Below, piece after piece: positions 8,612-17,500 of a DNA stretch of 64,000 nt. Origin of the DNA: Rhizobiaceae bacterium. GTDB lineage: Bacteria > Pseudomonadota > Alphaproteobacteria > Rhizobiales > Rhizobiaceae. The first letter of the stretch is position 1; each line of letters starts with the position of its first letter. Under the pieces are notes generated by a model. It did no database searches and was not told the DNA's origin. It was given only the letters and a program-made list of their open reading frames with translations. A program made the translations under genes and the position numbers. The stretch spans positions 2,614,501 to 2,678,500 of the forward strand of contig JAMLJC010000001.1 of the NCBI GenBank assembly GCA_023953845.1. The letters run 5' to 3'.

Positions 8612-9408
8612 CCGCGCCGCTCTCCAAGACCATTTTCCTCTGGACGGTCGTCGTCTGCGTGCTGGTCATCCTGTCCGCGCCGACCGTCGTCGTGCTCGGC
8701 GCCTCCTTCACCGCCGGCAACATCATCGCCTTCCCGCCGGAAGGGCTTTCCCTGCAATGGTATTCCAAGATCGCCGGCGCGCGCGACCTCTGGAGCGCCT
8801 TTCTGCGCTCGCTCTATGTCGCCACGGTCTGCACGATCATCGCCGTCCCGGTCGGCACGCTCGCCGGCATCGCGCTGGCGAAATATGCGGTGCGCTTCGA
8901 GAAGACGATCCAGATCTACCTGCTTCTGCCCTTCACCATTCCGCTGATCGGCTCGGGTATCGGCCTGATGCTGATCTTCGGCGAGGCGCGGCTTCTCGGC
9001 CAGCTCTGGCCGGTCGGCGTCGCCTGCTGCGTCATCAACCTGCCTTTCATGATCTGGGCTGTCATGGCGAGCGCGTCCGGCCTTGATTCCGATCTCGAAC
9101 TCGCCGCCGCCAATTGCGGCGCGCCGCCGCTCTCGACCTTCCTGCATGTGACGCTGCCGGCGGTGGTGCCCGGCGTCATCAGCGGCGCGCTTTTGATGTT
9201 CATCCTCGCGCTGAACGAGTTCCTGGTCAGCCTGTTGCTGGTCGATGCGCGCATCGTCACCCTGCCGGTCCAGATCTACAATTCGATCCGCTCCATCATC
9301 ACGCCCGACCTCGCGGCCATCTCGGTGGTCTTCATCGCAAGCGCGGCCATCGCCGTGCTGCTGCTCGACCGGCTGGTCGGCCTCGAAATTTTTCTCAAGT
9401 CGAAGTGA
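8608..9408 (+). CDS. ABC transporter permease (PotC-like)
   Basis: 266 residues, about six membrane helices. The EAA loop is DLELAAANCGAPPLSTFLHVTLPAVVPGV. The track of the open frame runs upstream inside the previous gene, but the ATG at 8608 overlaps its stop (ATGA) and begins the first hydrophobic segment (TIFLWTVVVCVLVILSAP). Second permease of the importer. Confidence 0.9.
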   Translation: MTAPLSKTIFLWTVVVCVLVILSAPTVVVLGASFTAGNIIAFPPEGLSLQWYSKIAGARDLWSAFLRSLYVATVCTIIAVPVGTLAGIALAKYAVRFEKTIQIYLLLPFTIPLIGSGIGLMLIFGEARLLGQLWPVGVACCVINLPFMIWAVMASASGLDSDLELAAANCGAPPLSTFLHVTLPAVVPGVISGALLMFILALNEFLVSLLLVDARIVTLPVQIYNSIRSIITPDLAAISVVFIASAAIAVLLLDRLVGLEIFLKSK

Positions 9409-9413
9409 TCCCG

Positions 9414-10730
9414 ATGTCTGAAGTCTCCTTCCACGAACTCGCGAAACTCGATGATGCGGCCCGCGCGGCGCTCCTGCGCCGTTCCGAGACGGATCTGTCG
9501 TCCTTCACGGAAAAGGTTGTTCCGATCGTCGAGGCGGTGCGCAACGAGGGTGATGCCGCGCTGCTGCGTTTCGGCCGCGATCTCGACAGGGCCGACCTGA
9601 AGGAAGGCAGCCTGAAGGCGACCGAAGCAGAGTTCGACCGCGCCTTCGATCTGGTCGACAGGGAGGTAGTGGAGGCGATCCGCTTCGGCATCGAGAACAT
9701 CCGCCATTTCCACGAGGAGCAGAAGCCGGAAGCCATGTGGCTGAAGGAGATGCGCCCCGGCGCCTTCGCCGGCGACCGCTTCACGCCGATAAAATCGGTG
9801 GCGCTGTACATCCCGCGCGGCAAGGGCGCGTTTCCGTCCGTGACCATGATGACCGCCGTGCCGGCCGTCGTCGCGGGCGTGCCGGACCTTGCCATCCTGA
9901 CCCCGCCGGCGCCGGACGGCTCGGTCGATGCGGCGACGCTGGTGGCGGCCCGCATCGCCGGTGTCGAGACGGTCTACAAGGTCGGTGGCGCGCAGGCCGT
10001 CGCGGCTGCCGCCTACGGCACGGAAACGGTGAAGAAGGCGCTGAAGATCGTCGGCCCCGGCAGCCCGTGGGTCGTCGCGGCCAAGCGGCTGCTTGCCGGC
10101 GTCATCGATCCCGGCCTGCCCGCCGGCCCGTCGGAGGCCGTCATCTTCGCCGACGACACGGTGAAGGGCGGGCTGGCCGCGCTCGATCTCCTGATCGAGG
10201 CCGAGCATGGGCCGGATTCCTCCGCCTATCTCGTCACCCACAGCCGCCGCGTCGCCGGGGAGGCGCTGGCCGCCCTGCCGGAGCACTGGTCGCGCATGAC
10301 CGAGCAGCGCGTCGCCTTCTCGCGCGCCGTGCTGACCGGCAGCTATGGCGGCATCGTGCTGACGGGTTCGGTTGAAGAGAGCTATGCCTTCGTCAACGAT
10401 TACGCGCCGGAGCATCTGGAAATCCTCTCCACCGATCCGTTCGCGCATCTCGGTCGCATCACCGAGGCGGCCGAGATCCTGCTCGGGCCGCACACGCCGG
10501 TGTCGATCGCCAATTTCGGCCTTGGTCCGAACGCCGTCCTGCCGACCAGCCGCTGGGCGCGCACCTGGGGGCCGCTTTCGGTAACGGATTTCGTCAAGCG
10601 CGCCTCCATCGGCTACGTGACGCAATCGGCCTATCCGGAATTCGCGAAGCATGCCTGGACGCTGGCGCGCTACGAGGGCTTTTCCTCGCACGAACATGCC
10701 GTATCCGACGTGCGCAAGGCCTGGCTCTGA
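9414..10730 (+). CDS. HisD-family dehydrogenase, not a standard histidinol dehydrogenase; possible sulfopropanediol-type dehydrogenase
   Basis: 438 residues with full HisD-family architecture (YIPRGKGAFPSV, VGGAQAVAA, GPSEAVIFADD, EAEHGPDS, YAPEHLEIL). Read against E. coli HisD from memory, two zinc ligands are exchanged: Gln259 corresponds to Glu262 and Asp360 to Asn367. His262 (here His265) and His419 (here His426) are kept, and the His of GTNH is Ala374. Catalytic Glu-His of PEHL is kept. Non-histidine HisD paralogues such as HpsN oxidise 2,3-dihydroxypropanesulfonate. The surrounding SDR, alcohol dehydrogenase, importer and GntR genes fit that kind of pathway, but no sulfolactate-cleaving genes are here. 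Function is inferred. Confidence 0.8.
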   Translation: MSEVSFHELAKLDDAARAALLRRSETDLSSFTEKVVPIVEAVRNEGDAALLRFGRDLDRADLKEGSLKATEAEFDRAFDLVDREVVEAIRFGIENIRHFHEEQKPEAMWLKEMRPGAFAGDRFTPIKSVALYIPRGKGAFPSVTMMTAVPAVVAGVPDLAILTPPAPDGSVDAATLVAARIAGVETVYKVGGAQAVAAAAYGTETVKKALKIVGPGSPWVVAAKRLLAGVIDPGLPAGPSEAVIFADDTVKGGLAALDLLIEAEHGPDSSAYLVTHSRRVAGEALAALPEHWSRMTEQRVAFSRAVLTGSYGGIVLTGSVEESYAFVNDYAPEHLEILSTDPFAHLGRITEAAEILLGPHTPVSIANFGLGPNAVLPTSRWARTWGPLSVTDFVKRASIGYVTQSAYPEFAKHAWTLARYEGFSSHEHAVSDVRKAWL

Positions 10731-10739
10731 GCCGGCGCG

Positions 10740-11762
10740 ATGAAGGCGGCGAGGCTCTACGCGGTGGGTGATCTCAGGGTCGAGGACATCGATCCGCCCG
10801 GCCCGCCCGTGCCCGGCTGGGTCGGCCTCAGCGTCACCGCCGCTGGCATCTGCGGTTCCGACCTGCACAATTTCCGCACCGGCCAGTGGATCAGCCGTTC
10901 GCCCTCCGTCGCCGGGCATGAATTCGCGGGTATCGTCACGGAGATCGGCGACGGCGTGGAAGGCTTCGCCGTCGGCGACGCGGTGGTGGCGGATTCGCGC
11001 TTCTGGTGCGGCGAATGCGCCAATTGCCGTGCGGACCGGCCGAACATCTGCGAAAAGCTCGGCTTCGTCGGCGAGGTCTGCGACGGCGGCTTTGCCGAGC
11101 GCACCGTGCTGCCGGCGCGGCTGCTCGTCAGGCACGAGCCGTCGCTCGATCCCGCCATCGCCGCGATGGCAGAACCTCTGGCGGTCGCGCTCCACGCTGT
11201 CCGCAAGCTCGCAGCACCGGCCGGCGAGCCGATCCTCGTCGTCGGATGCGGGCCGATCGGCGGCCTGGCGGCGCTGCTTCTGTCGCACCGGCATGACGGC
11301 CCGCTTTTGGTGGCGGACCGCAACGCCGCCCGCGCGTCTCTTGTCGCGGACGTTTCGGGTGCATCGAGCGTCGATCTCGGCCCGGATTGCGTCGCGGCTG
11401 TGCTCGGCGGCAGGCCGCTGCGCTACGCCCTCGATGCGACCGGCGCGGGAGCCGTGGTCAAGGCCGCTCTCGGCCTGATGGCCGGCGGCAGCTTGCTGGC
11501 GTTGGTCGGCATCAGCCATGCCCCGCTCGATCTCGATCTCAACATCCTTGTCGAGCGCGAGATTTCGCTCGTCGGCTGCCACGCCTTCATCGATGAGCTG
11601 CCGGAAGCGGTCGCCATGCTGCCCGGCCTCGCGCCGCAACTGCAAAGGCTGATCGAAGCCGAAATCGCCATCGACGACATACCCGCCGCCTATGCCCGCC
11701 TTCTCGACGGAAAGGCGGAGGGTCTCAAGACCATCATACGCGTCCCGAGGCCGGCTTCATGA
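10740..11762 (+). CDS. Zinc-dependent alcohol dehydrogenase (MDR family)
   Basis: 340 residues. Catalytic zinc site ICGSDLHNF and GHEFAG; structural zinc cysteines in CGECANCRADRPNIC; nucleotide motif VVGCGPIGGLAALL around residue 165. This is the threonine/sorbitol dehydrogenase-like branch of medium-chain dehydrogenases. It follows the HisD-like gene after nine bases and overlaps the GntR gene by ATGA, so it belongs to the same operon. It probably oxidises a secondary hydroxyl of the imported polyol-like compound; inferred from context. Confidence 0.9.
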   Translation: MKAARLYAVGDLRVEDIDPPGPPVPGWVGLSVTAAGICGSDLHNFRTGQWISRSPSVAGHEFAGIVTEIGDGVEGFAVGDAVVADSRFWCGECANCRADRPNICEKLGFVGEVCDGGFAERTVLPARLLVRHEPSLDPAIAAMAEPLAVALHAVRKLAAPAGEPILVVGCGPIGGLAALLLSHRHDGPLLVADRNAARASLVADVSGASSVDLGPDCVAAVLGGRPLRYALDATGAGAVVKAALGLMAGGSLLALVGISHAPLDLDLNILVEREISLVGCHAFIDELPEAVAMLPGLAPQLQRLIEAEIAIDDIPAAYARLLDGKAEGLKTIIRVPRPAS

Positions 11763-12520
11763 GCGGCGCGGACCGCCAGAACGGCCGGCCCGCTCCGCTG
11801 CCCAGCTCGGCCGGGCCGCTCTACGAGAAGGTCAAGGATTACGTCCTCGACAATATCAGCAGCGGCAAATGGGACCGTGAGCGCAAGCTTCCCTCGGAGA
11901 ACGAACTCGTCGCCTCCCTCGGTGTGTCCCGCATGACCGTGAACCGCGCCTTGCGGGAACTGACGTCGGAGGGGCACCTGTTGCGAATCCAGGGCGTCGG
12001 CACCTTCGTCGCCCCGCCGCGCCCGCAATCGACGCTGATCGAGATCAACAACATCGCGACCGAGATCAGGGGGCGCGGCTCGCGCTATGCCGCCCGCGTC
12101 ATCGTGCTGGAAACGATCACGCCGTCCGCCGAGCTCGTCGCCGCCTTCGAGTTCGCCGGCATCCAGCCGGTCGGCCATTCGATCATCGTGCATCACGAGA
12201 ACGACGTGCCGGTGCAGCTGGAGGAACGTTTCGTCAATTCCACGCTGGTCCCCGACTACGACAAGCAGGACTTCGAGGCGGTCACCACCTATGACTATCT
12301 GCAGAAGAGCACGCCGTTGACCGAGATCGAGCATGTCATCTCGGCCGTCGCCGTGGACCCGCAGACGGCAGGCCTGCTGCATCTCGATCCCGGCGAGCCC
12401 TGCCTCCATCTCTATCGCCGCACCTGGACCGGCAGCGCGGTGGCGACCGTGAACCGCCTCATCTACGCCGGCAGCCGCTATTCGCTCGGCAGCCGCTACG
12501 CGCCGGCTACCACCGGTTGA
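11759..12520 (+). CDS. GntR family transcriptional regulator, HutC type
   Basis: 253 residues. N-terminal winged helix (about 22-88: LYEKVKDYVLDNISSGKW..LPSENELVASLGVSRMTVNRALRELTSEG, with the classic GntR recognition helix) and a C-terminal UTRA ligand-binding domain (about 105-245, containing PVQLEERFVN). Last gene of the catabolic operon, overlapping the alcohol dehydrogenase by four bases. The operator-like palindrome at 5164-5177 has the HutC-type core, so this protein probably represses the importer genes until substrate is present. Confidence 0.92.
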   Translation: MSGADRQNGRPAPLPSSAGPLYEKVKDYVLDNISSGKWDRERKLPSENELVASLGVSRMTVNRALRELTSEGHLLRIQGVGTFVAPPRPQSTLIEINNIATEIRGRGSRYAARVIVLETITPSAELVAAFEFAGIQPVGHSIIVHHENDVPVQLEERFVNSTLVPDYDKQDFEAVTTYDYLQKSTPLTEIEHVISAVAVDPQTAGLLHLDPGEPCLHLYRRTWTGSAVATVNRLIYAGSRYSLGSRYAPATTG

Positions 12521-12653
12521 ACGCGCACGGCGCGTTGCAGGAAGGATACCATCCGCCGGTTCGACGCACCGTAAAGTGAATTTGAGTGTCAATTGTACTT
12601 GATGGCGCGCGGTCAGTGCTGCAATGGTCGCCGCACACGAGGAGAATTGAATC

Positions 12654-13796
12654 ATGGCGATAGTACGCGCCCATGTCGGGCTGGATTTCCTGGGTGGCAT
12701 CCAGTTGGGTTCCAATGTCAGCATACAGTCCGCGACGACGACTGAGCTTGCGGTGAGCGATGGAACGTCCGTCATCAGGATAACGGGAACTGGCTTCGCA
12801 TTTAGCGCTTCCGGCGTCACCGGCGGTACGGTGAAGGGGTTGAGCATCGCCAGCAGCGGTACGCCGATCCTTGACGTTACCGGACTGAGCGTACCGCTCA
12901 AGGATGCGGCCGCCTTTCTCATGGCCGGAAACGGCGAGGGCTTGCTCGCCGCGATGTTCGGTGGCGCCGACGAGGTTTTCGGTTCCAACGAGGACGACAT
13001 CCTGGCGTCCTTCGGCGGCGATGATCTTTTCCGTCCCGGCAAGGGCGACGACACCTTCGATGGCGGTGGCGGCACCGATACGGTGGTGTTGACGGGCTCC
13101 CTGCTCGATTACGACATCACCCTGCTGGCCACCGGCGGCATCGAGATCGTCAACACCGTCGATCCGTCCGAGGGCAAGAAGCTGCTCACCAATGTCGAGG
13201 TCGTCCGGTTCGGCGACGCCTCCGAATACGATCTGGCGGCGCTCGCCGCCGAAGGCTGGCAGAAGCATGTCGCGGACGTGGAACTGGTCGCCTCGACCTA
13301 CCAGTTCTTCACCGACCGCGTTCCGACCGCGGGCGGCTTCGGGTATCTGATCGATTCCGCCCAGAATCCGAACGATCTCAACGATCCCTATTACGAGCAG
13401 TTCAACCGAGAGAACCGCTACATCAACTTCGCCAGCAATCTCGGCACGGAAGGCGAGGGCGCTGCGGCATTCGACGCGAAGTTCGGCGCGCTGGATTTCG
13501 AGGCCACGGTCAAGGCGGCCTATCTCGAAATCATGGGCAAGGCGCTCACCGGCGGCGCGCTTAACTTCTTCCTCAATGCCGAGGGCTTCTACGAGGCGGT
13601 GGCGGAACAGCGCGTCGTCCGTCCCGGCGTCGATCTCGCCGAGGCGACAAAGATCGTGGCCATCGGCTCGATCCTCAACGAGGCGCTGAAGGGTGGAACC
13701 GGCGTCTATGCCGAGGCGGTCGCGGATCTCGTTTTCGACGTGCGGCCCGACGGTCAGTCGACGCTTCTGGGCGAGGATCTCTTCGCAATCGCCTGA
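12654..13796 (+). CDS. RTX-like calcium-binding protein with DUF4214-like C-terminus
   Basis: 380 residues. No N-terminal signal peptide. Around residues 110-145 are two RTX-like nonapeptide repeats (FGGDDLFRPGKGDDTFDGGGG) with a following beta segment. The second half (YQFFTDRVPTAGGFGYLIDS ... NRYINFASNLG) resembles the helical DUF4214/S-layer-anchor type found in alphaproteobacterial type I secreted proteins. AGGAG precedes the ATG. Likely exported by a type I system encoded elsewhere. The function cannot be told from the sequence. Confidence 0.75.
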   Translation: MAIVRAHVGLDFLGGIQLGSNVSIQSATTTELAVSDGTSVIRITGTGFAFSASGVTGGTVKGLSIASSGTPILDVTGLSVPLKDAAAFLMAGNGEGLLAAMFGGADEVFGSNEDDILASFGGDDLFRPGKGDDTFDGGGGTDTVVLTGSLLDYDITLLATGGIEIVNTVDPSEGKKLLTNVEVVRFGDASEYDLAALAAEGWQKHVADVELVASTYQFFTDRVPTAGGFGYLIDSAQNPNDLNDPYYEQFNRENRYINFASNLGTEGEGAAAFDAKFGALDFEATVKAAYLEIMGKALTGGALNFFLNAEGFYEAVAEQRVVRPGVDLAEATKIVAIGSILNEALKGGTGVYAEAVADLVFDVRPDGQSTLLGEDLFAIA

Positions 13797-13847
13797 CGGG
13801 CGTTACCCGGGGCTGGCCGCGCCTTCACGGATGGCGCGGTCCGCATC

Positions 13848-14537
13848 TCAGGGGATGAATTCGAGCACTTCGACCCGTTCGACCGGGCGCGACAGCGCCA
13901 GGGCCGTTATATGATCTTTGCCGATATCGACGGTGCGGAGAAACCAGTCGCGGGTAATGCCGTCGTGGCTTCGATGCGGAATCGGCACGCTTTCCGGGCA
14001 TGACATCGGCACCGGCGTCCCCAGCGCCTCCGCGATGCCGTCGCCGGCGGCTTTCGCTATCGCTTCCTTCCGCGTCCATGCCGTGAGGAATGCGGCCAGT
14101 CCATCGTCATGCGGTGCCGCCGCGATCGCCGCCGCCTCGGCGGCGGGAAAGAAGCGCACCGCAAGGTCGAGGAAATCCACCTTCTGATGGGCGACCTCGA
14201 CATCGATCCCGATTTCGAGATCGCGACCAACCGCGACCAGCGACAGATCGATGGCGTGCGAGATGCTGAAGGCCGTTGCCGGACGGCCTCTCTGCGACGG
14301 CTTGCCTTCGGCTGAATACACGAACTCCAGTTCTTTGGCCTTGCCGCCCGTGCGTGCCGCAAGGATGCGCCTCAGCGCGCGCCGTGTCGCGATGAAAGCA
14401 TCGCGCCGGCCCGGCAGTGCAAACCGGCGCGCCCGCGCCGCCTCGTCTGCCGACAGCCCATCCTCATCGTCCGGCAACCCCGATGGATGGCGAACGATCC
14501 AGACGGAGACGCTGTCAGCATTGGACCGAGGTTCCAT
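13848..14537 (-). CDS. 4'-phosphopantetheinyl transferase (Sfp/EntD type)
   Basis: 229 residues. The signature IGIDVE (Mg-binding Asp and Glu) and WTRKEAIAKAAGDG are present, with FFPAAEAAAI in between, the normal Sfp-family order. It transfers phosphopantetheine from CoA to a carrier-protein serine. It begins 28 bases after the stop of the carrier-containing enzyme and on the same strand, so the carrier serine of that enzyme (Ser1098) is the obvious target. Confidence 0.92.
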   Translation of the reverse strand: MEPRSNADSVSVWIVRHPSGLPDDEDGLSADEAARARRFALPGRRDAFIATRRALRRILAARTGGKAKELEFVYSAEGKPSQRGRPATAFSISHAIDLSLVAVGRDLEIGIDVEVAHQKVDFLDLAVRFFPAAEAAAIAAAPHDDGLAAFLTAWTRKEAIAKAAGDGIAEALGTPVPMSCPESVPIPHRSHDGITRDWFLRTVDIGKDHITALALSRPVERVEVLEFIP

Positions 14538-14564
14538 CGCTCCCGGCCCATCGCTCCCGAAGCG

Positions 14565-17500
14565 TCAGGCCGCGCCGTCGAGACGCGACTCCGCGGACGC
14601 CTCTCCGTTCAGCCCGCCGGTTCCGCGCACATACCAGCTCGTGCGCGGCGCTTCGCCGTTGAGAGCCTTGGCCAGATGCCTCGCCACCTTGTTCACGTGC
14701 GGCTCGAAGCCCATCAGGAAGTGATTGCACTTGATCCGGATGTTGTAGATGCCGGCCGTGGTATAGGGACCCCAGTTGTAATCCCAGTTCCCCAGTTTCT
14801 CGAGCGCGCGGAAATGCAGGATCGGCGCCTTGATGACGCCCGCTCTGTAGCGGCTGAAGATGACAACGCAGTTCGAGAACACCGCCATCTTTCGCTGCAT
14901 GTCCTCGGGCGTATAGCCCTTCGGCACGACGCCGAAGCGCTGGAAATTCTCCATCACGTCGCTCCAGGTGAGCTGCTCGACCTGCGACCCCGTCGTCTCG
15001 ACTCCGAAATGGCCGCCCAGCACGCGGATCTGTGCGGTGAGACCGTCAAGCAGAAGGTCGTCCGTCATCTCGAAATCTTCGGCATGCTGACCGCTGAGAT
15101 CTGGCGCGACGCTGTCCATGAAAGCCAGCACGCCGACTTCCTGCCCCGCTTCCTCGATCTGCCGCGCCATCTCGAAGGCGAGGCCGCCGCCGAAGGACCA
15201 GCCGATCAGGTTGTATGGCCCGGAAGGATAGGCCGTGATCATGGCCTTCACATAGACACGCGCCATTTCCTCGACGGACGTGGCGAGCGGTTCGCCCGGC
15301 GCCAGCCCGGAAGCCTCGAAACCGTACACCGTCTGCTCCGGCCCCATGGCGTTGGCAAGCCGCATGTAGCCGACGGCGTCGCCATTGCCGGGATGGCAGC
15401 AGAAGAGCGGGTTCAGACCGTTGCCGACCTGCAGCGGCACCAGCGGCTGGTATCCCGAACCGCGTGTATCGCTGTCGATCTCGGCTGCGAGCTTCGCCAC
15501 CGTCGAGGACTCGAACAGCGAACGGACCGGGATCTGGATGCCCAGCCGTTCGCGCAAGCGCGACACGAGCTGAACCGCGAGCAGCGAATGCAGTCCCAGC
15601 TCGAAGAAATCGTCATCCGCGCCGATGCGGTCGAGCGCCATCGATTCGCAGAGCAGTTCCGCCAGGGCCTTTTCCGTCGCCGTTTCCGGCTCGCGATAGG
15701 CTTTCGGCGCGGCAAGCCGTTCCGCCGCGCCTGTATCGCGCGCGGCTTCCATCACCGCATCGACGCCGGCCAGGGAACCTGCGATCTCCACCCAGCCATC
15801 GCCGTTCACATACCGTTCCGGCAGGATGCCCGGCGCTGCCCCGTCCTCCGGCACGTCCGGAAGATCGGCCGTCTCCGGATTGAAGGCGCAGGCTGCTGCC
15901 GCTTCCTGCGTCAGGACATGGAGTTCCGCCTGGTCGTCTGCCTCGCGCAGTCCGCCGAGCGTCGCGAGGAACTGCCGCACCGGCAGGTTGCGCTGCGTCA
16001 CCCGAACCGGGATATCCACGGTCGCGGCGCCGAGTTCGCCTGCGGCTCGGCCCAGCGCCGCGATCATCCCGTGTTCGACGCCGCGCCCCAACACCCGACA
16101 GCTCATCAGCAGCGTATCGACCTCGAGACGCAATCCGTCCTTGTGCGCGGCGATGAGGCCGACGATGCCGTAGTCGCCGAACTTGTCCTGCACGGATACG
16201 GAAAAGACGGCATTGCCGGATGTCCGCCGCCGGGCGTTGAGGTCGGCGATCGTCAGTTTGCTGCCGTTGATGTTGAACTGGTTGGTGCGTTCGGTGAGCT
16301 GCGCCAGACGCGCCAGTTCGGCGTCCGAAGGCTTCTCGATCGCGATCTTCAGTCCAAGGCCTTCGATGAAGCCCTTGAAGTCAGCGGCGGCCTCGCGCGC
16401 CTTGCTGCGCTGGGCATTCTGCCTGTAGCTCTCGACGCGCTTCTGGTCCTCTCTGGTCGAGGCGCGGACGTCGAGCGGCCACAGATGGTCGAACCGCACG
16501 GTGCCGGGCGGGCAGGGGATCGCCAGCGCTTGCGGGCAATTGGCCTCGATTTCGCCGATCTCGATGGGATTGTCGTCGAGCATCACGAAACTGTCGAGGC
16601 CGAGGTTGAGCTCTGCCGCAAGGCTGCGCAGATTGTCCGACTTCGGCTTCCAGTTGATGCGATGCGCGACGATGTGCTCCGCCTTCAGCACCATGTCTGG
16701 CCGCCGCTCGAAGACCGCGAGCACGTCCGCCTCGATATTCTTGCTCACCAGACAGATCAGCACGCCGCTCTTCGCGGCTTCCACCAGCCGGCGCTGGAGC
16801 GCCAGATGCTCTTCGCCGAGGCGGATGCCCTCGACGCCGTCCTCGCCGACCACGCCGTCCCACAAGGTGTTGTCGCAGTCGGCGGCGATGACCTTGATCG
16901 GCGCGCGCAGGAGAAGGTGTAGACGGCGCGCGGCCATTGTCGCCTGCGCGGCGAAAGCGGCTGTGGTGTAGGGCAGGTGGCCGAGCTTGTCGCCGGCCGC
17001 GTCATACTCGGTTTCGACCGGATAGAGATCGCGCCATTCCGCATAGGTGACCAGATCGACGCCGCCGACGGACACGAGCCTGTCGCGGAGATGGGCGAGC
17101 GCCTCCTGCTGCGCCGCCGCCCGCTCGCCGCCGGCATCCCATTCCGGCGAAGGCGGACAGATCACGACGAGGTGCGGCACGGGCGAGGCGGCAATGGCCT
17201 TCGACAGCGCGGCGGCGAGTTCGGACGCGATCTGCATCAGAAAGCGGCGGTCCTCCGCCTCGTCGGTCTCATGGCCGATCTTCACCGGGCGCTCGCGCAG
17301 CCAGTCCTCGATGCGCACGAGGACGACGTTCGCGCCCTGCCGGTTGCGACGCGTGGGGCTCGTCGGGTCCATCAGCTCCTGAAAGATCTGGTTGTAGTCG
17401 GCGAGGGAGACCTTCGCATCCAGGCCGAGCTTTCCGAGCCAGAATTTCAGCGGCGCAACGATCGGATCGGCGGTAAAGCCGGTGAGAAGCCGGATATGCG

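Noticed and set aside
9414..10730. True histidinol dehydrogenase of histidine biosynthesis
   Set aside because: No other his genes nearby, altered zinc ligands and a catabolic ABC/GntR context.
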